In this document: positions 33,076 through 44,167 of the stretch, in pieces
Layout: each line of letters begins with the position of its first letter
Position numbering within the stretch: position 1 is the stretch's first letter
Assembly (NCBI GenBank): GCA_036365455.1
Contig: JAWQUS010000011.1
Span: 6,902,001-6,966,000, forward strand
Reading direction: 5' to 3'
Length of the DNA: 64,000 nt
From: Macrosoma leucophasiata
Taxonomy: Eukaryota > Arthropoda > Insecta > Lepidoptera > Hedylidae
Notes under the pieces: generated by a model
Seen by the model: only the letters and a program-made list of their open reading frames with translations
Told to the model about the DNA's origin: nothing
The model's database searches: none
Translations under genes and position numbers: made by a program

Positions 33076-33567
33076 TATTTATTGACAATAGACTTTTGTG
33101 TTTATCAATAGGCGGCAATTTTCAATTATTATCAATGTGAACTATACGCTTGTTTCCCATTCCCATTAAAAAATTGATTGATGTATTTTCTATTTTGGTA
33201 GAGACAAAAAAAGCTATTAAAATATCTATTTATAAATATGTATTTTTTAAGGGACTGAGAGATTGAAAATTGGTCATTTGCAAGTTAAAATTTCTGCGTA
33301 TATAATATTCATGAAAAAAGAATCTCCAAGTAATGTACTAATGTTATAAAATACACTGTGGCAGAACAATTTACGGATTTGTCACCTTTATGAAAATAAG
33401 ATCCACGAATGTTTCATGCCATTCTGACAAGAGATTAGAAATTTGAACAGATCCACGCTTTTGGTGAGATTCACAGACCGCACTACGACTTCACTTGCGG
33501 CAAAGTACGCTTCGAACTGTCAAAACCCATACTTTATAAAAGAAAGAAAAATGGGAAAGAAAAAAAA

Positions 33568-33761
33568 AACTGGTTGCCTGTAAAGTCGGTTTTACGGGCG
33601 AAGATTTTACGTGACAACGTCTTTTTCTCGGTAGAAAGGCATTCGCCGGTCCGGCAGGCCTCTCTCTCGTTCGGTGACTCATCGTTACGTTACCGGGCGT
33701 TACACTTTTTCATGAGTGACTCCGAGCCGCAACCTAATTTAAGACGTTGTCACGTCAAAAT
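33568..33761 (+). repeat. Conserved cassette, copy A (AACTGGTTGCCTGTAAAGTC)
   Basis: About 194 bp, almost identical to 58763-58957. It has inverted subterminal motifs ACGTGACAACGTC / GACGTTGTCACGT and an open frame (LPVKSVLRAKILRDN...SSLRYRALHFF) in both copies. The frame matches no family I know. The high identity contrasts with the surrounding decayed repeats. Confidence 0.75.
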
Positions 33762-33910
33762 TTGATATTGATATTGAAAATCCATATTGTATAAACTGCA
33801 AAGTCTATCATATCGGTTGTATAGCTCTTAATTTATTTTCAATGGATGTCGTTCACCGACCCAAAATCGGTTAAAAATCAAAAAGGAAAGGCAAAATTTG
33901 ACTTATCGGT

Positions 33911-33985
33911 GTGGGACTTCGGTAGCTTAGTGGTAAAGCGGCTGGACTGGTTATCCTGAGGTCGCAGGTTCGATTCCTGCTCAAA
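33911..33985 (+). repeat. tRNA-like domain of the composite SINE
   Basis: GGACTTCGGTAGCTTAGTGG, a GCTGGACTGGTTATCCTGAG anticodon-arm region, and GCAGGTTCGATTCCTGC as T arm with box B. The acceptor pairs ACTTCGG with CAAAGT imperfectly. Because a SINE body surrounds it, it is not called a tRNA gene. Confidence 0.75.
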
Positions 33986-34139
33986 GTCAAATTTTTCTTT
34001 CCCATTTTTCTTTATTTTCTAAAGTTCACTCGCATGTGATGTCGCGAAAAATAAACATATTACAAAACCCATACTGTACTGACAGTTCTAAGCATACTTT
34101 GCTCTAAGTAAAGTCGTAAGTACGGTGTATGAATCTGAA

Positions 34140-35800
34140 GTCTTCTACTGGAGTTCTGAATTCTACCCCAAACATTGTTCATTTCTATATGTAAACGAAG
34201 TAGTGGCACGTTTGTTTTAATGTGCATTTACGAACGTTAAAATACGTTTGCATAATTTACGAGCTCCGAGAGATCGCGTCCAATGTGTACAATATCAGCT
34301 ATACGTCATTCTGGATGTTCAATGTCCACGCCTCGACTGACAATGTTGGTTTTCTTTCAGCTATATATTTTTTTTCGAATTTTATTTTCATAGATTATTA
34401 TTTGTATATTGCATGGGGTACAGGTAGGGTTTCTGAATCTAACCACTTGTGATAGAGGAATGAAAAATCTTCAATCATCATCACTTAATCGATTGATTGC
34501 TTTTTTTTGTTCGATGCGAAATAGTTGCCATTTGGTCTCATAAAAAAATGTAATAGTTGGGCCTAGCAGTTTCTTTTTTATGAGTATTTTTGATAACTTT
34601 CCCGATAATATTTTCGCGTTTACCTAGATTATGTCATTTTTCTAAGACAATCACAATACTAATTGAAAAATAAAAAAATAACTACATATAAAAATTTTCA
34701 TGTGCCATGCATCAAAATTTGGCCTCAAGTATTTTTTTTTATTTGTTTTTTCAATAAAATATCGTTAACTTCACGGCAATATGTATAGAGAATCTGAAGA
34801 ATTACGGCTGCCGTTGCGCACTTGGCCGCCCTTACCTATTTTCGTTCTGCCCCGATAACTGTTTACGTAACGCCCCATAACGTACATGTATTATTTATAT
34901 ATCAAATTAAAGCTATATAGCAATATTATGATATACGGGAGCCAAATTAAATCGGCCGCAAATAAGAATTGCTGGCTGTTAAAGATAACAAAAAAAATAT
35001 TTAAAATACTTGCGGCCCAATTTTGATTGGCAACCTAGTGGATATAACTATATTCTTTAGATTATAAATATGCATAAAAATCAGGTTTGCAGCATATCTG
35101 GATGAACGAAATGATTCTGCAGTGGGATCCTAATCTATTAGTATGTGTTAAGGGGAAGTCACTTTTACGTGTCATTATGCAAAATAAGTCACACTCATTT
35201 TGTACTTACATTAATTTTGTATTAAATTAACGCTCTTGAGTTACGTAACACAAAAATAATGAAAACAATTGAAGTTCCTGTCGGGTAACAAGCATAACAT
35301 GTTTCAAAGCGCATTTACAATCGGTGTTTGCATAATTTACGAGTTGCGAGCGATGATGTTCAATGTTTGCAGTATCGGCCATAAGTCATTATGAATTTCC
35401 ACAGACCGATGGAATATTGACATACATAATAATGTACTATGATACAAGTACGAAATACATACCTACATCTCAACATAACTGACATTGTTTCTTCTCGCCT
35501 GTCTCCTGTATTTTACATTTTGTATTTTTTAATGTTCTACAAGGACACTTTTGCATTGTCAGTTTACAAGCTACCTATAGCAATTCAATTGAAAACCTAA
35601 TTATAAATGTTATAATTAGGTTTTTTTTTTATCCCAATTTTTTATATTGTTGAATAAAATTATGTACTTTAGATTATGGAATGAAATTTGGTGTGGAAAC
35701 AAAATTAAATATGTTTTGCAACTAGGTTAACAAAAATTACAGTACTTATCTAATTTATACAGTAAATTAGGTCCTGTTCGTCAGGGACGGCTTGCAGGAT
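34140..35800. other. No recognised gene; one strong hairpin
   Basis: AT-rich and mostly unassigned. 35592-35624 is a perfect 15-bp stem (AAAACCTAATTATAA) with a 3-base loop followed by T residues. No transcript context is visible. Confidence 0.45.
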
Positions 35801-36235
35801 TTTTTTTATGTAACCAAGGTAAACAACAATGCAATTTAACCGACCGACTTCAAACCTATGAGTAGGTAGGTACGTAGCCCATATTAAAGTAATTGAGTTT
35901 ATTTTTCGCTTTTTAGTGTTTTTGTCTATTCAGTTTTGAATATTTTTTGAAGGCGGTTTTTTTTTAATTTTAAAGTAATTTATTTTTTGCGTTTCAGTGG
36001 TGTAACTATTATCAATATTAAGTATTAGAGTACAAGTAGGTAGGTATTTCAACTACGAAAGTACTATCTATAGTCTTTATCGTCAGTTCTAGAGGTGTAT
36101 AATAGCGGCTTTTCTGGAACGGCAACGAACCGCTATTGAACTCTAATAGCAGTTTCGAAAACTATCTATTCCAGTAGCTGGTTTTTAGGCAGTCAAGCAA
36201 AAGGCTTATTTAAAGTGAAGTGATATTATCAACAT

Positions 36236-36552
36236 CACTTTAATCATCATCACCTCAATTTTCTTCACCTCCATCATCATCACCTACATCATCACCTCTA
36301 TCATCATGACCCCCATCATCATCATCACCTTTATCATCATCTCCTCCATCATCATCCCCTCCATCATAATCATCTTCATCATCACCTCTATCATTTTCAC
36401 CTCCGCCATCATCACCTTCACCGTCATCACCACCATCACCACCACCATCACCACCACCATCATCACCATCATCACCAAGGTCATCATCACCTCTCATCAT
36501 TACCACCTCTATCAACATCATCACTTCCACCATCATCACCTCCATCATCATC
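36236..36552. repeat. (ATC)n-rich microsatellite
   Basis: About 320 bases of TCATCATCACC-type imperfect trinucleotide repeats. The open frames in it (poly-Met/Val or Asp/Gly) are products of the repeat. Confidence 0.9.
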
Positions 36553-36563
36553 TCCTTTCAAGT

Positions 36564-36681
36564 ATGTATGTATGTATGTATCTTCACGCCAGGTCCCTAA
36601 CGGGGTAGGCAGAGAGTGTAGAGCGCCAGACATCCCGGTTCTGACAAACCTCTCGTGCCTCGTCTACCTTCATCATTCTCT
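36564..36681 (-). pseudogene. RTE-like LINE 3' fragment with 11-bp TSD
   Basis: Only 118 bases: a TATGTATGTATGTATC tail and the reversed coding end YPVRDLA... up to MMKVDEAREVC. TCCTTTCAAGT stands at 36553-36563 and 36682-36692. It inserted at the edge of the ATC microsatellite. Confidence 0.85.
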
Positions 36682-37084
36682 TCCTTTCAAGTGTGCTATG
36701 AAATTTGAGTAGTTCCCTCGATTTCTCCAGGATCCCATCATCACATCTTGTAATGGGCCCATCTGTGAGGTATACGGCCACAAGGCCTGGAACATTATTA
36801 TTATAAAAAATATCGAAAATCTTTCAAGTGTGCTATGAAATTTGAAGAGTTCCCTCGATTTCTCCAGGATTCCATCATCACATATTGACATGGTTACAAT
36901 GGGACTAACTGGGAGGCACACCCTTTCAAACGAAACCAAAATTATCGAAATCGGTATAGGCGTTTTCGAATTATTGGGTAACATACATAAAAAAAAAGAT
37001 TTGGATGAATTGAGAACCTCCTCCTTTTTTCGAAGTTGGTTAATTAGGTCCTGTTCGTCAGGGACGGCTTGCAGGATTTTTTTT

Positions 37085-37980
37085 ATGTAACTAAGGTAAA
37101 CAATGCAGTTTACATGTAGGTATGTTAAGTGATGACTACAACCTATAAACGTCTACATTGTATGATTGTTTTATATTATTTCGCATTAACACATGCTTGT
37201 GAAATATATTTTATTTTTAAAGAAAAATGGAAAGAAAATTTTGATTTCAGGCGAGACTCGAACTCGCGACCTACTGGGAATCTAGTCCAGCCGCTCTTCC
37301 AATTGAGCTACTGAAGTCCTGCCCGATTTGTCAAATCTTTCCTTCACATCTATTGCATTGCTTTATGGTAGCAGCAGCGCCATCTATTACCAACTATGCT
37401 AGTTAGGCAACCGATATAATAGACTTTTCAGTTTATTGAATATCGTAAAGAAGCCGCTTTTACCCTTAATAATTGTTTTATATTATTTAGCATTAACACA
37501 TGCTTGTGAAATATATTTTATTTTTAAAGAAAAATGGAAAGAATAATTTGACTTCAGGCGAGACTCGAACTCGCGACCTACTGGGAATCTAGTCCAGCCG
37601 CTCTTCCAATTGAGCTACTGAAGTCCTGCCCGATTTGTCAAATCTTTCCTTCACATCTATTGCATTGCTTTATGGTAGCAGCAGCGCCATCTATTACCAA
37701 CTATGCTAGTTAGGCAACCGATATAATAGACTTTTCAGTTTATTGAATATCGTAAAGAAGTCGCTTTTACCCTTAATAATTGTTTTATATTATTTCGCAT
37801 TAACACATGCTTGTGAAATATACATTGTATGACCCCGTAATAACTGTCACAGAGACATCAGAGAGCAACGCATCTGCATTTTGACGTCTGGTTTTTATGT
37901 AGATGTCTTTAGGCTACAGTCATCACTTAACATCAATGTGAGCTGAATGCTTGTTTGTCGCCTTATTTATATAAAAAAAT
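37085..37980. mobile_element. BMC1-like repeat fragments flanking the dimeric SINE
   Basis: GTAAACAATGCAGTTTACAT...AACGTCTACATTGTATGA on the left; CCCCGTAATAACTGTCACAG ... CAGTCATCACTTAACATCAA on the right in opposite orientation. The left and right parts are not simply two halves of one copy. Confidence 0.55.
37166..37821 (-). mobile_element. Dimeric tRNA-derived SINE between 11-bp TSDs
   Basis: Two complete units with a 307-bp period (starts at 37165, 37472, 37779) and a short third start. Each unit, read on the minus strand, has TTTCACAAGCATGTGTTAAT, ATTATATCGGTTGCCTAAC, GCAATAGATGTGAAGGAAAG, a tRNA-like domain (ACTTCAGTAGCTCAATTGG ... GCGAGTTCGAGTCTCGC ... CTGAAGT) and CTTTCCATTTTTCTTTA. 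ACATTGTATGA flanks the whole dimer at 37155-37165 and 37822-37832, so it integrated as one molecule. Confidence 0.85.
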
Positions 37981-38419
37981 GTACACAAAAACCAAAGGTA
38001 ACTTTTTAGTTCAAAATAGTTTAATAAATAAAATAATCAACTGAATAAAAGAATCGTGGTAGCTGTCTTCTCTTTCCATTTTTCTTTAAATAAAATACTA
38101 CTACTTCGTTGAATGTATTTAACTCTACCTACCTACAGGCGTGAAGTTGCGTTTACCTAATTATATGTATGGGTTGTCTGGGCGAGATCGCTCTTCTAGC
38201 GATAAGGCCGCCCTTTGTATCACGTGTTCCTGTTTTTTTCATGTAACTGTTTCTTTTTTGGTGAGCAAAAAGTGTATTATTATTATTATTACTATTAAAA
38301 CTTATACATGCGACTACTAAGTAAATTTACGAATTTGTATGAGATAAGGCTTTATTTAAAGTAAATAAACAAACAATAAACTTTTAAGTTTAGAGTTCTT
38401 ATAATTTTATTTTATTTTT

Positions 38420-38705
38420 TACTGGTGGTAGAGTTCCAGTGACGGAGCTCGCGGGCGTAGGCACCACCGCATCACCTAATATACTTGCCGCTAAATGGTA
38501 GTGTTCAGCACTATCGTGTTCCGGTCAGGTGGTAATGTACGGCCCTGTAATATCAGGCATAGAGGCATATCACCTAATGCCTCAGGAGTGGCAGCGCATC
38601 TGCATTCTATCATTGTGTGGGTGTCTATAGGCTGCAGTCATAACTTAACATCAATGAACTGCATGCTTGTTTGCCACTTTTATTACATAAAAAAAAAAAA
38701 AAAAT
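38420..38705 (+). mobile_element. BMC1/jockey-type 3' repeat
   Basis: Full 5' start (TTACTGGTGGTAGAGTTCCA) and a 17-base poly-A end; short deletions in the middle. Confidence 0.85.
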
Positions 38706-38956
38706 ATGTATGTTATTTCACGACATTAAACGAAATTGAACTCACCGATATTTCGTCGCTTAAAAGCGCCATATTCACTGAAACGGAGTAAGTAAGTGGA
38801 TTATTTGGCGTGGTAATCGCATTATGTTTCGATGAAGTGACATCGTATTGCTACGAATGCTATATCTATACATGTAATAAAACTTTAACTGGACTATGTC
38901 CTGTTTACATGGGAAGTAAAATTAAAGAAATATTTAATCAAAAAGTAGTTAATGAC

Positions 38957-39175
38957 GTAACTTCGTAACTTCACGCCTGTAATCCCCGAAGGGGTAGGCA
39001 GAGGTAAATGCATGCATTCAAGCATACATGCAAGCACCCACGATTCGCCGGTTACGTTTTTGGCCCATGTAACAGGTGGCGAGCCTGTTGACATCTTCGG
39101 GCATATTACCAAACTTCGAGGTAGGTACTGGGAAATTTCCAGAAAATGGAAAAATCCCAATAGTAGTTGGCAGTA
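38957..39175 (-). mobile_element. CTGCCTCAG SINE, copy lacking the tRNA head
   Basis: Minus-strand 3' two thirds (AACTTCACGCCTGTAATCCC ... GGAAAAATCCCAATAG). It stops before the tRNA domain, i.e. 5'-truncated. Confidence 0.82.
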
Positions 39176-39206
39176 TTTGTATGGCGTACTTCGGGCCTCT
39201 CTTTTT

Positions 39207-39497
39207 TATGTAGTGGAGGTGGTAAACAAGCATATAGTTCACATTGATGTTAAGTGATGACTGCAGCCTATATATAGCTATAGCAGACACCCACACGAAG
39301 ACCAAGGTCAAAATGCAGATGCGCAACCACTCCTGAGGCCTAAGGTGTTATGCCTCTGTGCCAGAAATTACAGGGCCGTACATTACCACCTGACCGGAAT
39401 ACGATAGTGTTGAACACTACCATTTAGCGGCAAGTATATTAGGTGATGCGGTGGTGCCTACGCCCGCGAGCTCCGTCACTGGAACTCTACCACCAGT
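39207..39497 (-). mobile_element. BMC1/jockey-type 3' repeat, full copy
   Basis: From CTTTTTTATGTAGTGGAGGT to GGAACTCTACCACCAGT. It lies next to the truncated SINE in the same orientation. Confidence 0.85.
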
Positions 39498-40265
39498 AAC
39501 GTCTCCCGTCTCCCTTGCATCAGAGAGAACTGCTTCAAAGGAGATGTTGCGAGCTCGGCCCTGGTTCGTACATGTCCTCAAAAAATGGGTAAACTAAAGA
39601 AGAATCTGAAAAAAATACAATTAATTTAATCAAGAACATATTTTAGAGTTACCACCACATTTAATTCAAACGATTTTATCATTTTCAACCATGTTCAACA
39701 CGGCGGCGATACAGCCAACGCTTGGTATCAATCAATATCGATAGTATTTATTAAATATTTTTTTTTCTCCAAGTACTAGATAGTCAAAAAACAATAAAAA
39801 AAATGAAAATGTCAAAATGACATCGTCCGCCATATTCGCCATGTTGGTTTTAAGTTGCAATTCTAACTGCAAAAAATGTTTTGTAACTGCAAACAAAGCT
39901 AAATAAGTGAAAATATGCAGTAAAAACGTTTTTATATTGATTTTGCCTGTTTAATGATATTGTGTACAATACATGGCCGGAGGTCCATACATTCTTGCAA
40001 CATCTCCTTTCACACAGTAGTTTTCTGTGATGCTCCCACAAACGTACAGACAAACAAAATTAAACAAAAAATAATATAACGTCTACTGGCCTCTTTAAGG
40101 TCCCTCAATTTTTCTTCAATATCTCATAATAATGTACAACTACATACATAGTTACAGTTTCATTGTAAATATAGGTATATTTAATTTTCTTCCGTTCTTT
40201 CTTTTCGAGGTACGGAACCCTGAAAATAAATCATACTGAAGTTTTTATTTCATCTCAGACGCATA
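39498..40265. other. No recognised feature
   Basis: Unassigned AT-rich sequence; 40205-40225 has an AGGTACGGAACCCTGAA motif shared with the 4086 element. Confidence 0.45.
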
Positions 40266-40974
40266 TCTATACATCTATACACAAATAAATCAAATTGGAG
40301 TGTCTGTTTGTAATATTAAAATAACAGCTTTTTACTAAATGCATATGTATGTATACACGGTACATATACCAAAAAAACATTTTTTACAATTTTTGTCTAT
40401 CTGTCTGTCTGTCTGTTTGGCGGGGCTAATCTTGGGAACGGCGGGACCGATTTTGACGGGACTTTCACTGGCAGATAGCTGGTGTGCCAAGGAGTAACTT
40501 AGACTACTATTATGTCCATACATCCATACATACATACATACCTACATACATATAAGTAGATTGGAGTGTATCCGACTTTGACGGGACTTCCACGGGTAGG
40601 TAGTTGATGTAATAAGGAGTTACTGAGGCTACTAATATCTCCATACAACCATACATACAAACATACCTACATACAAATAAATAGAATTTGAGTGTCTCTG
40701 ATTTTGATGGGACTTTCACTGGAAGATAGCTGATGTGATAAGGAGTAACTTAGGCTACTTTCATCTCCATACAACCATACATGCATACATACCTACATAC
40801 AAATAAATAGAATTTGAATGTCTCCGATTTTGACGGGACTTTCATTCACAGATAGCTGATGTAATAAGGAGTAACTTAGGCTACTTTTATACTAGCTGCG
40901 CCCAGGACTTTGTCCGGGTAGATACTGAACAATCATATTTTTTCTCACGTGGACGAAGTCGCGGGTACAGCTAG
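40266..40974 (+). mobile_element. Non-autonomous Helitron with internal tandem array
   Basis: Starts TCTATACATCTATACACAAA after an A, ends GGGTACAGCTAG before a T. The end hairpin GCGCCCAGGACTTTGTCC / GGACGAAGTCGCGGGTAC is present. Internally a 125-126 bp unit beginning GATTTTGACGGGACTTTCAC is repeated at 40449, 40574, 40700 and 40826. Confidence 0.87.
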
Positions 40975-41142
40975 TTACCTATATGATCGCATATGCATTT
41001 ATTTAGCATCTTGTTATTAAATAGAATTTGTATTTGCGGGTTGAATGAAATAGTGGCAGACAGACACCTCTGTCTGTCTGCCACCATTTCAAGGTTAACC
41101 CTTGTTTGTAGCCTACCGCGTGAATATTTCTCGGAACAGTAA

Positions 41143-41327
41143 TCTTAATATATATAAATCTCGTGTCACAATGTTTGTCCTCAATGGACTCCTAAACCAC
41201 TTAACCGATTATAATGAAATTCGCACACCATGTGCAGTTCGATCCAACTTGAGAGATAGGATAGCTTACATTACGCTATGACTAATAGGAGCAGAGCAGC
41301 GCGGGCGAAGCCGGGGCGGGCCGCTAG
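41143..41327 (+). mobile_element. Non-autonomous Helitron (CCGCTAGT family), copy 2
   Basis: Starts TCTTAATATATATAAATCTC..., ends GCGAAGCCGGGGCGGGCCGCTAG; flanked by A and T without TSD. Confidence 0.78.
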
Positions 41328-41665
41328 TAATATAATATATCCTGTCTTGTCCGTTGTAGAATTCCAACTGCTTATTTGTTTATATTATTTTGTTATGGAC
41401 CAACATTTCCTGATCTATCACATAGTTGGCCTTATATATTAGAGCCTGCCATGTTAATGATATTGAACTTTGTTTAGTACATGCTGACCCGGAAAACTTG
41501 GCACCTTTTAAACGTTCCCTGGACTTCCAAAAATAATTCAAAGCTAAAATAAGTGAAATTGGTCCAGCCGTTCTCGAGTTTTAGCGAGACTAACAAACAG
41601 CAAATGATTTTTATAAATACAGACAGATACATGATAAAGTCTTTCCTTATCACAAACTTTTTATT

Positions 41666-41955
41666 ATTGGTGGTAGAGCTCCAGTGACGGAGCTCACGTG
41701 GGTAGGCACCACCGTATTACCTAATATACTTGCCGCTAAATGGTAGTGTTCAGCACTATCGCTGCATATGTTTCGGTCAGGTGGTAATGTACTTCCTGGC
41801 ACAGAGGCATAACACCTTAGGCCTCGGGAGTTTTAACGCATCTGCATTGACCTTGGTCTTTGTGTGGGTGTCTATAGGCTGCAGTCATCACTTAACATCA
41901 ATATGAACTGCATGTTTGTTTGCCACTTCCATTACTTACATAAAAAAAAACAAAC
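41666..41955 (+). mobile_element. BMC1/jockey-type 3' repeat
   Basis: TATTGGTGGTAGAGCTCCAG to ATTACTTACATAAAAAAAAA. It has a small insertion in GCACTATCGCTGCATATGTT and a deletion after AATGTAC. Confidence 0.83.
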
Positions 41956-42004
41956 AGAAGCATAAGATTGATAGAGAGATTGTAAGACGGAATATCAAGG
42001 TTTG

Positions 42005-42535
42005 GTATTCCTATTCTGCCAGCTCTTTTTGAGTATGAACCCTATTAGAACAGGGGCTCAAAAGTATAATTTTGTGGACATAATAATATGGGAGATAAAT
42101 TGTTGCATCCCTGTTGGGTACTTCCACTGAATCTAAGTTTTCAATATAGGTAGCTCCGCGCCATAACTTGACGTGCCCGAGTAAATCCCCCTCTTGTGCT
42201 TCCCCACTATAAAAAGAAAATACAAATATGTGTGTCCCATAAAACTGAATTGCTTTACGTTCTATTTTGTTGAATTTCGGCTTGCAGCAGGAAGATTTGT
42301 ATAATATTTTGTGTAAGGGTGATTTTTCACCAGAAATGTGCTGTGCAAAGTGCAACGCAAACGTGACGCAAAGTGCGCGGCATACTGTAGGTACAGGCTG
42401 TAGATATTCTGCTCTGCACATAGTTCTTTACACCACTCGCGATGGCCCATCAAAGCACGCATCCATAGCATACATTCTTCCATATAAAAAACACATCTTA
42501 TTTGAATCCGTTTCCACCAGGGCTAAGCTATGTAC
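42005..42535 (-). other. Unassigned coding-like region (two overlapping open frames)
   Basis: Minus-strand frames of 136 codons (42011-42421) and 73 codons (42262-42483) overlap in different frames. The longer contains SGEAQEGDLLGHVKLWRGAT and the shorter MLWMRALMGHREWCKELC. I do not recognise either. They could be a frameshifted remnant of one protein, perhaps of a transposon, or chance. The region abuts the R4-derived element at 42540. Confidence 0.35.
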
Positions 42536-42539
42536 AGCA

Positions 42540-42880
42540 ATAATAATAACTGCTGGGCACGAGTCTCTCCTCTCATTGGGAGGAGGCCTGGAGCTAACCT
42601 CACTACGCTGCTCCAATGCGGGTTGGTGGAGATAAGGGTTAGTGGCCAACCCGTTGTCGAATGTCTTCAAACTGCCGCCCATAAGGCCTCCGACAAGGTT
42701 TAACGACTGCTATCTATCGATAGCAACCGGGACCGACGGCTTAACGTGCCCTCCGAAGCACGGAAACGAGCATTTTAATTTGCCACTAGCGGTCACCCAT
42801 CACATACCCGACCGCGCCCGTGTCGCTTAACCGAGTAGATCGCTTGCGATCCACACCAGCCGCGGGGCCATGCGCGCTTC
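42540..42880 (+). mobile_element. Short R4/Dong-derived non-autonomous element
   Basis: Begins at (AAT)n (CAATAATAATAAC), then GCTGGGCACGAGTCTCTCCT, GGAGGAGGCCTGGAGC, and from CTGCTCCAATGCGGGTTGGT on it follows the 3' UTR of 21676-24298 to CATGCGCGCTTC. No coding part. Same design as 48720-49090. Confidence 0.8.
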
Positions 42881-42889
42881 ATATCAAAC

Positions 42890-44069
42890 GCATACATAGC
42901 AACGTAGCATGTGCTCATCTCTAGTGGAAAAGCACCCTAATGCGTTCATAAACCCTATTTATTTTCACCTATATTTTCCTATTCGCCTGTTGTTAACATA
43001 TTTAACGATATGGTTGTTTATGGACTAGCTTCTATATTTTGATTATGTATGTTTACCCAACGATCCGATAAGAACAGAGGCAATTGGCTTCCTTTGTTGG
43101 GGGCAGCGTGTTTTGTGCCTTGCATGGCAAGTGTTTCTATTTATTAGCACGCTGCGCTGTAGATGCCGATTGCAGGAAAATTTTATCTTTGCTCATTTTG
43201 CCTTGTAATTTTGGGTACAGAAAGACAAAATATTGCTACCTATATACTTATGCAACGTGCATCTTGTGAATTAATCAAAGGAGAATGAGAGCAAGTGAGC
43301 AAAATTTTTCACGTAATGTGGAAAATACGAAAATTTTAATACGGTAGCACTTTTATTAAATTAAATTACTCGTATATTGTTGAAATTTTATTGCTCTTTT
43401 TATACTTTTCATGCTTACTTTTCTAATTGATGGTTTGAGACTATTGACTATTGAATTAAGTATCTATCACACTCTAGGTATATACTTTACAAAAGGATAC
43501 TTTGACGCGTGAAATTTCTATTGAAAATTAGGGTGCTTTTACGAAATTAGTTGAAAAAAAAGCAGAAAACATAGTTTTTTTCATTTTCAAAAGATTGCAG
43601 TGTCTTGAGTACATATAAAGACAGGTTTTCACAAAATTTCGTAAAAAATAATTGAGTTTTGACAAAGATATAAAATTAAATAAAATAACAACAACATGCT
43701 TATTTGATTTTTTCACATTAATTTTGAGGTTAGGTGAAAACAGTGTAAATAAAAAAAATGCAGATCTTTTCATTACCTACAACTTTGCCATCCTTACAAC
43801 TTTTTCTCATGGAACTTGTAGTTTTTTTCCGGAAATCAAGATAAACCGACTTTTACCCTTAAAACCCTCCCCTCCCTCTTCCCGATCTCGAATCGAGCGT
43901 AATTTATTTTTCCTTTAATTTTTATCGTATTCTCTTCATTTTCCAATAGGTTTCATTCTACTTTAATTTTATTTCACTTTTCATTGTTTTTCAAGGCTTC
44001 TGCACTGGTCTTTAAAGTTTACAAAAACCTAAAAATACAAAAGCTGACAACCACAAGAATTGTGGTGTT
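42890..44069. other. No recognised gene
   Basis: Mostly AT-rich. 43843-43990 resembles part of the 4086 element (TAATTTATTTTTCCTTTAAT, AATAGGTTTCATTCTA). Opposing frames of 81-88 codons have no motif. Confidence 0.45.
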
Positions 44070-44080
44070 CATTCAAAAGA

Positions 44081-44167
44081 GAGGCACGAGAGGTATGTCA
44101 GGACCGGGTAATCTACACTTTCTGCCTACCCTGTTAGGGACCTGGCGTGAAGATACATACATACGTA
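44081..44167 (+). pseudogene. RTE-like LINE, 87-bp 3' end with 11-bp TSD
   Basis: Ends TTAGGGACCTGGCGTGAAGATACATACATACGTA, the usual coding end and tail. CATTCAAAAGA occurs at 44070-44080 and 44168-44178. An extremely short 5'-truncated insertion, in the opposite orientation to the other copies. Confidence 0.82.

Larger units (their letters stand above)
33534..34062 (+). mobile_element. Composite tRNA-derived retroposon with 13-bp TSD
   Basis: CAAAACCCATACT at 33521-33533 and 34063-34075 is a perfect 13-bp TSD. In order, the unit has an inverted tail (AAGAAAAATGGGAAAGAAAA), the cassette described next, a body (GTCTATCATATCGGTTG, GATGTCGTTCACCGACCC), a tRNA-like domain (33911-33985), and a tail CTTTCCCATTTTTCTTTATT...GTCGCGAAAAATAAACATAT. 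The tRNA-like domain is thus internal, not at the 5' end. Confidence 0.78.
33470..34140. mobile_element. Hairpin MITE, second copy, split by a SINE-like unit
   Basis: The left half GTGAGATTCACAGACCGCAC...GAACTGTCAAAACCCATACT and the right half CAAAACCCATACTGTACTGA...ATACTTTGCTCTAAGTAAAG match 21001-21147, where the two halves are contiguous. Confidence 0.75.

Noticed and set aside
35592..35624. Perfect hairpin followed by T-run as a transcription terminator
   Set aside because: Intrinsic terminators of this kind are bacterial; nothing upstream is transcribed as far as visible, and the stem is AT-rich.
36255..36608. Long open frames rich in Met/Val or Asp/Gly on both strands
   Set aside because: They are translations of the ATC/CAT microsatellite in different frames.
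40449..40890. Regular repeats as a CRISPR array
   Set aside because: Units are contiguous 125-126 bp tandem copies without unique spacers, inside a Helitron of a eukaryotic genome.
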